This document shows positions 25,856 to 33,031 of a DNA stretch of 42,658 nucleotides, one piece after another. The notes beneath the pieces are model-generated. The model was given only the letters and a program-made list of their open reading frames with translations. It did no database searches and was not told the origin of the DNA. Within the stretch, counting starts at the first letter, position 1. Each line of letters begins with the position of its first letter. The translations under genes and the position numbers were made by a program. Source of the stretch: Vicinamibacteria bacterium (GTDB lineage Bacteria > Acidobacteriota > Vicinamibacteria > Fen-336); the NCBI GenBank assembly GCA_025923995.1, contig JAICEW010000012.1, positions 1 to 42,658 of the forward strand. The letters run 5' to 3'.

Positions 25856-25874
25856 GGGCGCATTCTATGCGCCC
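25856..25874 (-). promoter_or_regulatory. Perfect inverted repeat with embedded -10, between glycosyltransferase stop and carbonic anhydrase start
   Basis: GGGCGCAT, a 3-base loop and ATGCGCCC form a perfect 8-bp stem two bases after the glycosyltransferase stop. On the minus strand the centre reads TAGAAT, a good -10 for the carbonic anhydrase gene. No T-run follows, so a classical terminator is less likely than an operator-like promoter palindrome, but both are possible. Confidence 0.42.
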
Positions 25875-25876
25875 CG

Positions 25877-27664
25877 TTACCGTACGCGAACGGCCTGGTC
25901 GCGATGTTCGCGGACGGGGAAGGGGTCGGCCGGGCCAATCGCCCGACCCTCGATGGTGACGTCCGGGCGCGACAGCCAGCGGCCGGCCTCGAGCACGACC
26001 GGCGCCGCGAGAAGGGTCGCCGCCAGCGCGGCCGCGCGCCGCGGGGGCATCGCGGGCACGCGCGGGAGGACCCACCGCTCGGCCGCCAGCGCGGCGAGGA
26101 GCGCGATCACGGGCACCGTCGTCGCGCCCTGGCGGGCGTAGCCGAAGAACAGGACCGTCGCGGCCAGCTTGCTCGCGAGCAGGGCGAGCCAGGGGAGGAG
26201 CGCCGGCCGCCGCCATCCGGCGAGGAGCCCGGCCGCCGCGACGACCAGCACGAGCACGCTCCAGGCGCTCGCGAGCGCGCCCTGGGGCACGACCAGGTCC
26301 ACCGCGCGCCGCACGCCGGAGAGCCCCACGGGCAGGCCGAAGCCGCCGACGCCGAGCGAGGCGCCCTGCCAGCAGATGCGCAGCTTGCGCGCGCACAGGC
26401 GCAGCCACTCGGCCGGGCGCTCCCGGATCGCCCGCCAGCCCAGCCGGTAGCCCTCGTTGTACAGGCGCACGTGCGGCGGGTAGACGAACGCGAGGTCGGC
26501 GGGCGGCAGCCCCTGGACCAGGAACGCGGGATAGCGCTCGCGCCCGCCGGAGAGGGGCGGGGGCTCGTCCAGCGGCGAGCGATCGAAACCGCCCGTGGCG
26601 CCCGGGTGGTTCGCCAGGAAGAAGTTGAGCGGGCCGTACCCGGACACGAACGGATGGCGGGCGAGGGGGCGCGGGACGTACCCGAAGGCCTCCTCCAGGA
26701 TGCCGAAGTCCGCCGCGCGGACCTCGTGGCCCCCGCGATGGGCGACGGTCGCTGCCACGAACACGGACGTGGTGCGCCGCAGGAACGCGGGCAGCTCGTC
26801 GCGCCTCGTCTCCGCGTCCGGCCGGTAGGGGACGCCAGCCAGCGCGCGCTCCACGCGTCCGATGGCGGCGTCCTCGGCCGGGTCGAACACGCGTGGGCCG
26901 TCGTTGAAGGCCGCGATCCCACGCCACGCGGTGACGTGCCACGGCACCAGGGGCGCGGCGATCGCCGCGGCCGTCAGGGCGAGGCGCGCCGCGGCCGGCT
27001 TCCAGCCGGCGCGGCGCCAGGCGGGAAGCAGCGCCGCGATCACCAGCCCCGCGTACAGGACGTGCTCGACGCGGAAGAGGCACGCGATCCCGTTGAGAGC
27101 CCCGAAGGCGATGAGGGCTGCACCGCGGCCGGCCCGCGCGTCCTCCCAGAGGACGAGCGAGCCGGCGACGAGCAGCAGGTAGGGGACCTCGTTGTTGACC
27201 GCGCTGCCCAGGATCAGGAGGCCGCTCCCGACGGCACAGAGCGCGCCGGCCGTGGCGGCGACGGCGAGCCCGAACGAGCGCAGCACGGCGAGGTAGACGA
27301 GCGCGACCACCAGCGCGCCCATCAGGGCCCACGCGAACCGCAGCCAGGCGAACCCGTCGGCCCGGCCGTTCCACAGCGCGGCCACCAGGTAGCCCGCGCC
27401 GGGCGGGTGGATGGGCAGGCCGAGCTCGAACGCGCGTCCCGTCTGCAGGGCGTGCGCGTAGTCCATCCAGACGGGGGCGTCGCCCTTGTACCAGGCCGTG
27501 TACGGCCACGAGCGGTCCGGCGTCGCCTGCCAGAACAGCACGCGCATGGCGAGCGCGGCGGCGAACAGCGCGAGGCCGACCTGCCACGCGCGCCGGCGAG
27601 AAGGGGTGAGCGCGCCCGGCGGGGCGGGAGGTGCTTTCCGCGGCCCCTTGGGCCGTCGGCTCAC
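25877..27664 (-). CDS. Polytopic membrane glycosyltransferase (GT39/ArnT-like, GT-C fold)
   Basis: This 595-residue protein has about ten or more membrane helices. The first luminal loop carries WPYTAWYKGDAPVWMDYAHA and, after the next turn, LPIHPPGAGYL, matching the acidic loop and PPG motif of dolichyl/undecaprenyl-phosphate mannosyl/ArnT-type transferases. A later soluble part (residues about 260-420) is followed by more helices. GTG 27664 overlaps the K+ channel stop (GTGA), so the two are cotranslated; the large ORF in the track is partly artefact. The acceptor (lipid, protein or polysaccharide) is unknown. Confidence 0.75.
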   Translation of the reverse strand: MSRRPKGPRKAPPAPPGALTPSRRRAWQVGLALFAAALAMRVLFWQATPDRSWPYTAWYKGDAPVWMDYAHALQTGRAFELGLPIHPPGAGYLVAALWNGRADGFAWLRFAWALMGALVVALVYLAVLRSFGLAVAATAGALCAVGSGLLILGSAVNNEVPYLLLVAGSLVLWEDARAGRGAALIAFGALNGIACLFRVEHVLYAGLVIAALLPAWRRAGWKPAAARLALTAAAIAAPLVPWHVTAWRGIAAFNDGPRVFDPAEDAAIGRVERALAGVPYRPDAETRRDELPAFLRRTTSVFVAATVAHRGGHEVRAADFGILEEAFGYVPRPLARHPFVSGYGPLNFFLANHPGATGGFDRSPLDEPPPLSGGRERYPAFLVQGLPPADLAFVYPPHVRLYNEGYRLGWRAIRERPAEWLRLCARKLRICWQGASLGVGGFGLPVGLSGVRRAVDLVVPQGALASAWSVLVLVVAAAGLLAGWRRPALLPWLALLASKLAATVLFFGYARQGATTVPVIALLAALAAERWVLPRVPAMPPRRAAALAATLLAAPVVLEAGRWLSRPDVTIEGRAIGPADPFPVREHRDQAVRVR

Positions 27665-28686
27665 GAGCGGGCCAGGGCCGTCAGCCGGGCCAGCTGATCC
27701 TTGTGGCCGAGCGCGATCACGACGTCGCCGGCTTCGAGCGTGGTGTCCGGCGTCGGGTTGAACATCATCTGGCCGTTGGGCTTGCGCACGGCCACCACCA
27801 TGATCCCCAGCTCCTGGCGGATGCGGTTGTCCTTGATCTGCGCGTCCACCAGCGACCCGCGCGGGCCGATCGTGACCTCCTCGATCTGCAGCTCCAGGTA
27901 GTCCTCGCGCGTGGCCAGCTCGATGAAGTCGAGCACCGCGGGACGCAGCACCGCCTGCGCGACGCGCTGGCCGCCGATCACGTAGGGGGACACCACGCGG
28001 TTGGCGCCCGCGCGCTTGAGCTTCTTCTCGGCCTCCTCGTCCGCCGCGCGGGCCACGATGTGGAGCTTGTCGCTCATGAGCCGCGCGCTCATCACGATGT
28101 AGAGGTTGTCGGCGTCCGACGCGGCCACGGTCACGAGCGTCCGCGCGCGCTCGACGCCGGCCTTGCGCAGCACGTCGTCCGAGGTGGCGTCGCCGGCCAG
28201 GCCGATCCCGTGTGGGATGTTCAGGTTCTCGACCAGGGCCGCTTCGCGGTCGATGACCACGAACGGCATCTCCATGTTGGAGAACTCCTGGCAGACGATG
28301 TGGCCCATGCGTCCCAGGCCGCACACGACGACGTGACCCTCGATGGTGCTGAGCGTGCGCTCCATGAGCTGCCTCCCCAGCTGCGCCCTGACCTCGCCGC
28401 TCACGATCGAACGGATGATGGCGGTGGCGACGTAGAACAACGAGAAGACGCCCACCAGCAGGTAGGCGATGGTGAAGATCCGCCCCGCCTGGGACAGCGG
28501 GTGGACCTCGAGATAGCCGACGGTCGTGACCGTGATCGCGCTCATGTAGAGGGCGTCGAACGCGTTCCAGCCCTCGACCAGCATGTAGCCGCCCGTGCCG
28601 GCGACGAGCAGCAGCACGGGGACGGCCAGGGCCAGCAGGAACGCCCGCAGGCGAGGTCCGCCCAGGGTAATGGTCGAAGGGTCCAT
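27661..28686 (-). CDS. Potassium-channel protein with RCK (TrkA-N/TrkA-C) domains
   Basis: This 341-residue two-helix channel is of the MthK type. The first helix is near residues 13-35 (AFLLALAVPVLLLVAGTGGY), the pore is ALYMSAITVTTVGYLEVHPL and the second helix follows. Then come the RCK Rossmann domain (VVVCGLGRMGHIVCQEF, VVIDREAALVE, GDATSDDVLRKAGV) and TrkA-C (LGIMVVAVRKPNGQMMF, GDVVIALGH). The selectivity filter is TVGYLE instead of TVGYGD/E, as seen in a subgroup of prokaryotic channels. TATGCT lies 11 bases before the ATG and there is no Shine-Dalgarno. Confidence 0.92.
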   Translation of the reverse strand: MDPSTITLGGPRLRAFLLALAVPVLLLVAGTGGYMLVEGWNAFDALYMSAITVTTVGYLEVHPLSQAGRIFTIAYLLVGVFSLFYVATAIIRSIVSGEVRAQLGRQLMERTLSTIEGHVVVCGLGRMGHIVCQEFSNMEMPFVVIDREAALVENLNIPHGIGLAGDATSDDVLRKAGVERARTLVTVAASDADNLYIVMSARLMSDKLHIVARAADEEAEKKLKRAGANRVVSPYVIGGQRVAQAVLRPAVLDFIELATREDYLELQIEEVTIGPRGSLVDAQIKDNRIRQELGIMVVAVRKPNGQMMFNPTPDTTLEAGDVVIALGHKDQLARLTALARS

Positions 28687-28697
28687 GGAAGGCCACG

Positions 28698-28707
28698 AGC
28701 ATACAAT
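28698..28707. promoter_or_regulatory. Overlapping divergent -10 elements (TATGCT minus, TACAAT plus)
   Basis: TACAAT (28702-28707, +) lies 9 bases before the aminotransferase ATG at 28717. TATGCT (28703-28698, -) lies 11 bases before the channel ATG at 28686. They overlap by two bases in a 30-base divergent gap, so the two promoters would compete for polymerase. Neither gene has a Shine-Dalgarno. Confidence 0.45.
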
Positions 28708-28716
28708 GGCCGAACC

Positions 28717-30048
28717 ATGCCGGCGCTGCACACCGATTCGCACGTGTTCTCGCGCGTGCTGGGCCGGCCGCTCCCCGTCGTGGCCCGCGCGAAGGGCGTC
28801 GAGGTCTGGGACACGGACGGCCGCCGGTACCTGGACGGCGCCGGCGGCGCGGTGGTCGTGAACGTGGGCCACGGACGCGAGGAGGTGGCCGCCGCCATCG
28901 GGCGGCAGGCCGCGACGGCCGGCTACGTGCACGGCACCCAGTTCACGAGCGACGCGCTGGAGGAGTACGCGCGTCGCGTCGCCACACATGCGCCCGCGGG
29001 GTGCGACCGGCTCTACCTGGTGTCGGGCGGGTCCGAGGCCAACGAGACCGCGGTGAAGATCGCGCGCGCGTACCATCGGTCGCGCGGCGAGCCCGGACGC
29101 CGCAAGGTGATCCGGCGGTCGGTCTCGTACCACGGCAACACGCTCTACACGCTCTCGTTGTCGGGCCGTCCGAACCTGCGCGCGCCCTACGAGCCGATGC
29201 TCGTCGAAGCACCCGAGGTGGCCGCGCCGTTCTGCTACCACTGCCCGCTCGAGCGCACGTTCCCGGACTGCGGAGTCGCGTGCGCGGACGACCTCGAGGC
29301 CGTGATCGCGCGCGAAGGAGGCGACACCGTCGCGGCGTTCGTGGCCGAGCCCATCCTCGGCGCGTCCGCGGGCGCGGCGGTCCCGCCCGAGGAGTACGTG
29401 CGCCGCACGGCCGAGACCTGCCGGCGGCACGGGATCCTGTACATCGACGACGAGGTGATGACCGGCTTCGGCCGCACCGGCGCCTGGTTCGCGGCCGAGT
29501 GGAGCGGGCTTCGGCCCGACCTCTTGACCTGCGGCAAGGGGATGAGCGGCGGGTACGTGCCGGTCGGCGGCGTCCTGGCGCGTCCCGCGATCGTGGACGC
29601 GCTGGAGTCCGCGGGCGGCTTCGTCCACGGCTTCACGTTTTCGCACCATCCGGTGACCGCGGCCGCCTGCCTGGCGGTGCTCGACATCCTGGAGCGCGAG
29701 CGGCTCGTGGAGCGTGCACAGGCGATGGGCGCGCGGCTCGGGCAGCGGCTCGCGCGGCTGCGCTCGCATCCGCACGTGGGCGACGTGCGCGGCCGCGGGC
29801 TGATGTGGGGCGTGGAGCTGGTGGAGGACGCGCCGACGCGGCGTCCGTTCCCGCGCGCGGCGGGCCGCGCCGCCGCCGTCACGGCGCGCTGCCTCCAGGC
29901 GGGGCTCATCGTGTACCCGAGCACCGGCTGCGCGAACGGCGTCGACGGCGACGCCGTGATGCTGGCGCCGCCGTTCGTCGTCACCGAGCCGGAGCTCGAC
30001 GAGATGGTGGACGTCCTCGACCGCGTGTTGTCCGCGCTGGGACTCTAG
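28717..30048 (+). CDS. Class-III (aspartate-type family) PLP aminotransferase
   Basis: This 443-residue PLP enzyme transfers omega- or beta-amino groups. Visible marks are YLDGAGGAVVVNVGHGREEV, LYLVSGGSEANETAVKIARA, SYHGNTLYTLSLSG, ILYIDDEVMTGFGRTGAW and DLLTCGKGMSGGYVPVGG with the PLP lysine. Near residue 175 it has a four-cysteine insert C-x2-C-x8-C-x3-C (CYHCP ... CGVAC) shared with the next gene. ATG 28717 is leaderless-like; the longer track ORF covers the divergent channel gene. The substrate is not predictable from sequence. Confidence 0.92.
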   Translation: MPALHTDSHVFSRVLGRPLPVVARAKGVEVWDTDGRRYLDGAGGAVVVNVGHGREEVAAAIGRQAATAGYVHGTQFTSDALEEYARRVATHAPAGCDRLYLVSGGSEANETAVKIARAYHRSRGEPGRRKVIRRSVSYHGNTLYTLSLSGRPNLRAPYEPMLVEAPEVAAPFCYHCPLERTFPDCGVACADDLEAVIAREGGDTVAAFVAEPILGASAGAAVPPEEYVRRTAETCRRHGILYIDDEVMTGFGRTGAWFAAEWSGLRPDLLTCGKGMSGGYVPVGGVLARPAIVDALESAGGFVHGFTFSHHPVTAAACLAVLDILERERLVERAQAMGARLGQRLARLRSHPHVGDVRGRGLMWGVELVEDAPTRRPFPRAAGRAAAVTARCLQAGLIVYPSTGCANGVDGDAVMLAPPFVVTEPELDEMVDVLDRVLSALGL

Positions 30049-30057
30049 GAGGCCTCG

Positions 30058-31392
30058 ATGCCCGATCGCGACTACCCCCGCATCCTGGAAGCGCCTCCGG
30101 GGCCGAACGCCCGCGCGCTGATCGAGCGCGACGAGCGCGTGATGTCCCAGAACTTCCGCAAGGACTACCCGCTGGTGGTGTCGCACGGGCGCGGGGCCAT
30201 GGTCGAGGACGTGGACGGCAACCGGTACCTCGACTTCGCGGCCGGCATCGCGGTGACCGCGACCGGCCACTGCCACCCGGACGTGGTGGCCGCGATCCGC
30301 GCCCAGACCGAGCGCTTCCTCCACATGTGCGCGACCGACTTCTTCTACGAGAACGTGGTCGCGCTGGCCGAGGGCCTCGCGCGCCGCGCGCCCGGCCCCG
30401 GGCCGTGGCGCGTGTTCTTCGCCAACTCGGGCGCGGAGGTGGTGGAGGCGGCGATCAAGCTGGCCCGCCTGCGCACCGGCCGGCAGAAGATCGTGGCGTT
30501 CTACGGCGCGTTCCACGGACGCACCTTCGGGGCCATGAGCCTCACGGCCAGCAAGCCGGTCCAGCGCAAGGGCTACGCGCCGCTGGTGCCCGAGGTGCTG
30601 CACACGCACTACGCGCACTGCTACCGCTGTCCCGTGAACCGCGAGCCGGCCACCTGCTCCGTGCAGTGCCTGGACCTGCTGACCGAGACCATGTTCGGCA
30701 CGACCGTGGACCCGTCGGAGATCGCGGCCGTCATCGTAGAGCCGGTGCAGGGCGAGGGAGGCTACGTCGTCCCGCATCCCGGGTTCCTGCCGCGCCTGCG
30801 CGAGCTCACGCGGAAGCACGGCATCCTGCTGATCGCGGACGAGGTGCAGTGCGGCATGGGGCGCACCGGCCGCCTCTTCGCGAGCGAGCACTTCGGCCTG
30901 GAGCCCGACATCGTCACGCTGGCCAAGGGCATCGCGTCGGGCCTGCCGCTGGGCGCGCTCGTGGCGCGCGACGAGGTCATGCAGTGGAACAACGGCGGCC
31001 ACGGCTCGACGTTCGGGGGCAACCCCGTATCGGTCGCGGCGGCGCTGGCGACGCTGCGGCTGCTCGAGGGCGGCCTCATCGAGAACGCGGGCCGGGTGGG
31101 CGCGCGGCTGATCGAGCAGCTCCGCGCCCGTCTGGGGCGCCACCCCGCAGTCGGCGACGTCCGCGGCCTGGGGCTCATGATCGGCGTGGACGTCGTGCGC
31201 GATCGTGGGAGCCGCACGCCCGCGCCCGAGCTGCGCGAGCGGATCCTCGAAGAGGCCTACCGCCGCGGCCTGCTGCTGCTCGGCTGCGGCAAGAGCACGA
31301 TCCGCCTCGCCCCGCCGCTGATCATCGACGACCAGGACGCGGACACGGCGGCCCGCATCCTCGACGAGGCGATCGGAGCCGTGACCGCGTAG
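30058..31392 (+). CDS. Class-III aminotransferase, 4-aminobutyrate aminotransferase-like
   Basis: This 444-residue PLP enzyme resembles GabT/acetylornithine-type transaminases: YLDFAAGIAVTATGHCHPDV, VFFANSGAEVVEAAIKLAR, FYGAFHGRTFGAMSLTASK, ILLIADEVQCGMGRTG and LAKGIASGLPLGALV with the PLP lysine. It carries the same C-x2-C-x8-C-x3-C insert (CYRCP ... CSVQC) as its upstream neighbour. Nine bases separate the two genes and AGGAGG precedes the ATG, so they are one operon. Together they may act on related omega-amino acids. Confidence 0.92.
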   Translation: MPDRDYPRILEAPPGPNARALIERDERVMSQNFRKDYPLVVSHGRGAMVEDVDGNRYLDFAAGIAVTATGHCHPDVVAAIRAQTERFLHMCATDFFYENVVALAEGLARRAPGPGPWRVFFANSGAEVVEAAIKLARLRTGRQKIVAFYGAFHGRTFGAMSLTASKPVQRKGYAPLVPEVLHTHYAHCYRCPVNREPATCSVQCLDLLTETMFGTTVDPSEIAAVIVEPVQGEGGYVVPHPGFLPRLRELTRKHGILLIADEVQCGMGRTGRLFASEHFGLEPDIVTLAKGIASGLPLGALVARDEVMQWNNGGHGSTFGGNPVSVAAALATLRLLEGGLIENAGRVGARLIEQLRARLGRHPAVGDVRGLGLMIGVDVVRDRGSRTPAPELRERILEEAYRRGLLLLGCGKSTIRLAPPLIIDDQDADTAARILDEAIGAVTA

Positions 31393-31473
31393 GGTTCAGC
31401 GATCGGCGCCGAATGGACGGCGCCGCCACCAGCCCCTGGCTGATCGGCGCCGTGCGGACCCTGCGCGCCGATG

Positions 31474-31501
31474 ACTCAACATGTTCCGGAACATGTTGAG
31501 T
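31474..31501. repeat. 28-bp perfect palindrome 1
   Basis: Arms ACTCAAC and GTTGAGT surround the self-complementary core ATGTTCCGGAACAT. All 28 bases are perfectly self-complementary. The next palindrome has the same arms and a different core. Confidence 0.9.
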
Positions 31502-31508
31502 GCTCGTG

Positions 31509-31536
31509 ACTCAACCGGCCGCGCGGCCGGTTGAGT
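31509..31536. repeat. 28-bp perfect palindrome 2
   Basis: Arms ACTCAAC and GTTGAGT surround the core CGGCCGCGCGGCCG. It starts 35 bases after palindrome 1, with a 7-base spacer GCTCGTG. The core shares symmetry and length but not sequence with palindrome 1. Confidence 0.9.
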
Positions 31537-31577
31537 GGCCAGGTCGCAGCGATCGGCGCCGCTGGTGGCGCGCGAAC

Positions 31578-31637
31578 GGCGTACCCGAAGCGGCGCGTGA
31601 ACCGCCCGCTGTCCGCGCCGCCGCGAAGCGGTACGCC
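31578..31637. other. Nested inverted repeat (two-tier hairpin)
   Basis: The outer arms GGCGTACC (31578-31585) and GGTACGCC (31630-31637) enclose the inner arms GCGGCGCG (31590-31597) and CGCGCCGC (31614-31621), with a 16-base terminal loop and unequal internal loops. As RNA this would form a stable two-tier stem. It lies between the twin palindromes and the end of the minus-strand gene. Confidence 0.6.
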
Positions 31638-31682
31638 TGAGCGCGCCGATCGGGCGGCGCCGTCACGAGCCCAGGTCGGCCG

Positions 31683-31898
31683 CTATGCGCGCGGGTAGTT
31701 CTTCTCCACCCAGGCCCGCACGGCCTCTTCGACCTTCGCTTCGGTCGCGCCCGTGATCGTGGGCAGCGGCTCTCCGTTCGTGTTGCGCTCGGGGCAGTAC
31801 AGGAACATCGCGGCGTGGTACTGGCCGGCCTCCCGGTACAGGTACGCCTGCACCTCGCCGCCCGGGCGCTGGAACTTGATGAGCCGGCCGGTCTTCAT
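31683..31898 (-). CDS. Small conserved hypothetical protein, 71 residues
   Basis: The protein starts MKTGRLIKFQRPGGEVQAYL and ends in a helix (EEAVRAWVEKNYPRA). The layout, a beta hairpin and strand (YHAAMFLYCPERN) then one C-terminal helix, suggests a compact single domain. I do not recognise a family. ATG 31898 has no Shine-Dalgarno, but TATCAT lies 9 bases upstream, so the short gene has its own promoter. The 434-residue track ORF is an artefact through the SGNH gene. Confidence 0.7.
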   Translation of the reverse strand: MKTGRLIKFQRPGGEVQAYLYREAGQYHAAMFLYCPERNTNGEPLPTITGATEAKVEEAVRAWVEKNYPRA

Positions 31899-31907
31899 CG
31901 TGGGGCG

Positions 31908-31913
31908 ATGATA
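31908..31913 (-). promoter_or_regulatory. Candidate -10 (TATCAT) of the 71-residue protein gene
   Basis: TATCAT lies 9 bases before ATG 31898 in the 56-base gap after the SGNH stop. No ribosome-binding site follows. Confidence 0.42.
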
Positions 31914-31954
31914 GCGGCCGCGGGCGGGGCTGTCAGCCGTGCGCGGCGCGATGC

Positions 31955-32968
31955 CTACGGACGTCGGAACAGCGAGCGCAGCGACGTCGACGACGAGCCC
32001 GAAGCGCGGCTCGTGATCGCCCGGAAGAACTCGTTCGCGATGACCCGGTAGCCGCGGTCGTTCGGGTGGACCAGGTCCACGAACAGGTCCTCCAGGCGCC
32101 CGTTGGCCTCGCGGACGAACCCCGCGTGCACGTCCGCCACCGGCACGCCTTCCTGCGCCGCCATCGCGCGCACCGCCACGTTCATGCGCGTGATCCACTC
32201 GTTCCGCTCGGGCAGGTTGTCGTGCGGGTTGCACGGGGGGATGGTCCCGAGGACCGGCAGGCTCGAGATCGACTTCACGGCGCCGATCATGCTCTGGAGG
32301 CTGTCGACCGTGTGGCAGGGCACTTCGCCGTTGCAGCGCTTCCAGTCGTTGGTGCCGTAGAGGATCAGCGTGTACGCCGGGCGCACGCGGTTGATCACGC
32401 TCGTGATGCGCGCCGAGCCGTCGTCGCTCTTGCTGCCACCCAGGCCGTCCGCCTCGACCACGCCCCGGCCGAAGTGGCGCTGCAGCGCCTCCTCCAGCGG
32501 CCCGCGGAAGCCGTCGATGTCGCGCGAGCCCAGGCCGTCGGTGATGCTGTCGCCGAACGTCAGGTAGCGGTTGGCCCGGTTGCTGCCGATGGGCAGCGTC
32601 AGCGCCACCGTGCCGGCGCCGGCCTGGGGGACCGACACCGAGGGGGGCGTGCCGGACAGGCGGTAGTAGGGCGGCACGGTCGTGCTGCGCAGCGCGACCG
32701 TGTGCGGGCCGTCCGGAACGTCCGGGACCGTCGTCAGCCCGGTGACCTTGGCCGAGCGGCCGGTCTGGCCGGCGATGTCGACGTCCACGTCGGGGACGGC
32801 CGCGTTCTCGGTGGGCTCCGCGCTGCCGTTCCCGTTCTCGTCGTAGAACAGCACGAGCTGCACCGGATGGCGGGACACCGGCGAGGTCGGGGAGGTGCCG
32901 CCGCCCCCGCCGCAGCCGGCGGCGGTCAGGAGGATCGCGGCGACTGGCCAGCGTGCTGCGCGCTTCAT
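31955..32968 (-). CDS. SGNH/GDSL-type hydrolase lipoprotein
   Basis: This 337-residue lipoprotein (signal ending LLTAAGCGGGGG) has an SdrD-like beta-sandwich (FYDENGNGSAEPTENAAVPD, near residues 40-130) followed by a GDSL esterase domain. Catalytic blocks are FGDSITDGLGSRD (Ser), YGTNDW (block III Asn) and DLVHPNDRGY (Asp-x2-His dyad). It probably deacylates or de-esterifies an envelope or extracellular glycan. ATG 32968 has no Shine-Dalgarno, and TATCTT lies 9 bases upstream. It is divergent from the PilZ gene. Confidence 0.9.
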   Translation of the reverse strand: MKRAARWPVAAILLTAAGCGGGGGTSPTSPVSRHPVQLVLFYDENGNGSAEPTENAAVPDVDVDIAGQTGRSAKVTGLTTVPDVPDGPHTVALRSTTVPPYYRLSGTPPSVSVPQAGAGTVALTLPIGSNRANRYLTFGDSITDGLGSRDIDGFRGPLEEALQRHFGRGVVEADGLGGSKSDDGSARITSVINRVRPAYTLILYGTNDWKRCNGEVPCHTVDSLQSMIGAVKSISSLPVLGTIPPCNPHDNLPERNEWITRMNVAVRAMAAQEGVPVADVHAGFVREANGRLEDLFVDLVHPNDRGYRVIANEFFRAITSRASGSSSTSLRSLFRRP

Positions 32969-32977
32969 GAGCCGCCA

Positions 32978-32983
32978 AAGATA
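32978..32983 (-). promoter_or_regulatory. Candidate -10 (TATCTT) of the SGNH gene
   Basis: TATCTT lies 9 bases before ATG 32968, in a 63-base gap shared with the PilZ promoter. Confidence 0.35.
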
Positions 32984-33014
32984 CCATACCGAGACGCCCC
33001 TTGCCTCCGGGGGG

Positions 33015-33020
33015 TATACT
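33015..33020 (+). promoter_or_regulatory. Candidate -10 (TATACT) of the PilZ gene
   Basis: TATACT is close to consensus and lies 11 bases before ATG 33032; the bases between contain no Shine-Dalgarno. No -35 is seen at 16-18 bases upstream. Confidence 0.45.
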
Positions 33021-33031
33021 GGCGCATCCCC

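Larger units (their letters stand above)
31397..31561. repeat. GATCGGCGCCG direct repeats flanking the palindromes
   Basis: The 11-mer GATCGGCGCCG occurs at 31401-31411, 31442-31452 and 31551-31561. The first and last are part of an exact 15-mer, CAGCGATCGGCGCCG (31397-31411 and 31547-31561), which brackets the twin palindromes at a distance of 150 bases. Confidence 0.75.
31393..31682. other. Repeat-rich structured intergenic block between convergent genes
   Basis: This 290-base stretch has no credible gene. It contains two perfect 28-bp palindromes, three copies of GATCGGCGCCG and a long nested hairpin, described separately. It lies between two convergent transcription units, where bidirectional termination, a REP/BIME-like element or an operator cluster are all possible. 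Confidence 0.6.

Noticed and set aside
23925-27587. 1220-residue minus-strand ORF
   Set aside because: It is antisense to the antiporter and out of frame with the carbonic anhydrase and glycosyltransferase; no family motifs are present.
24335-27697. 1120-residue plus-strand ORF, and similar long ORFs at 15890-18232, 22251-23870 and 34910-37357
   Set aside because: They overlap well-supported genes, lack any domain motifs and show shadow composition. They are not candidates for overlapping genes.
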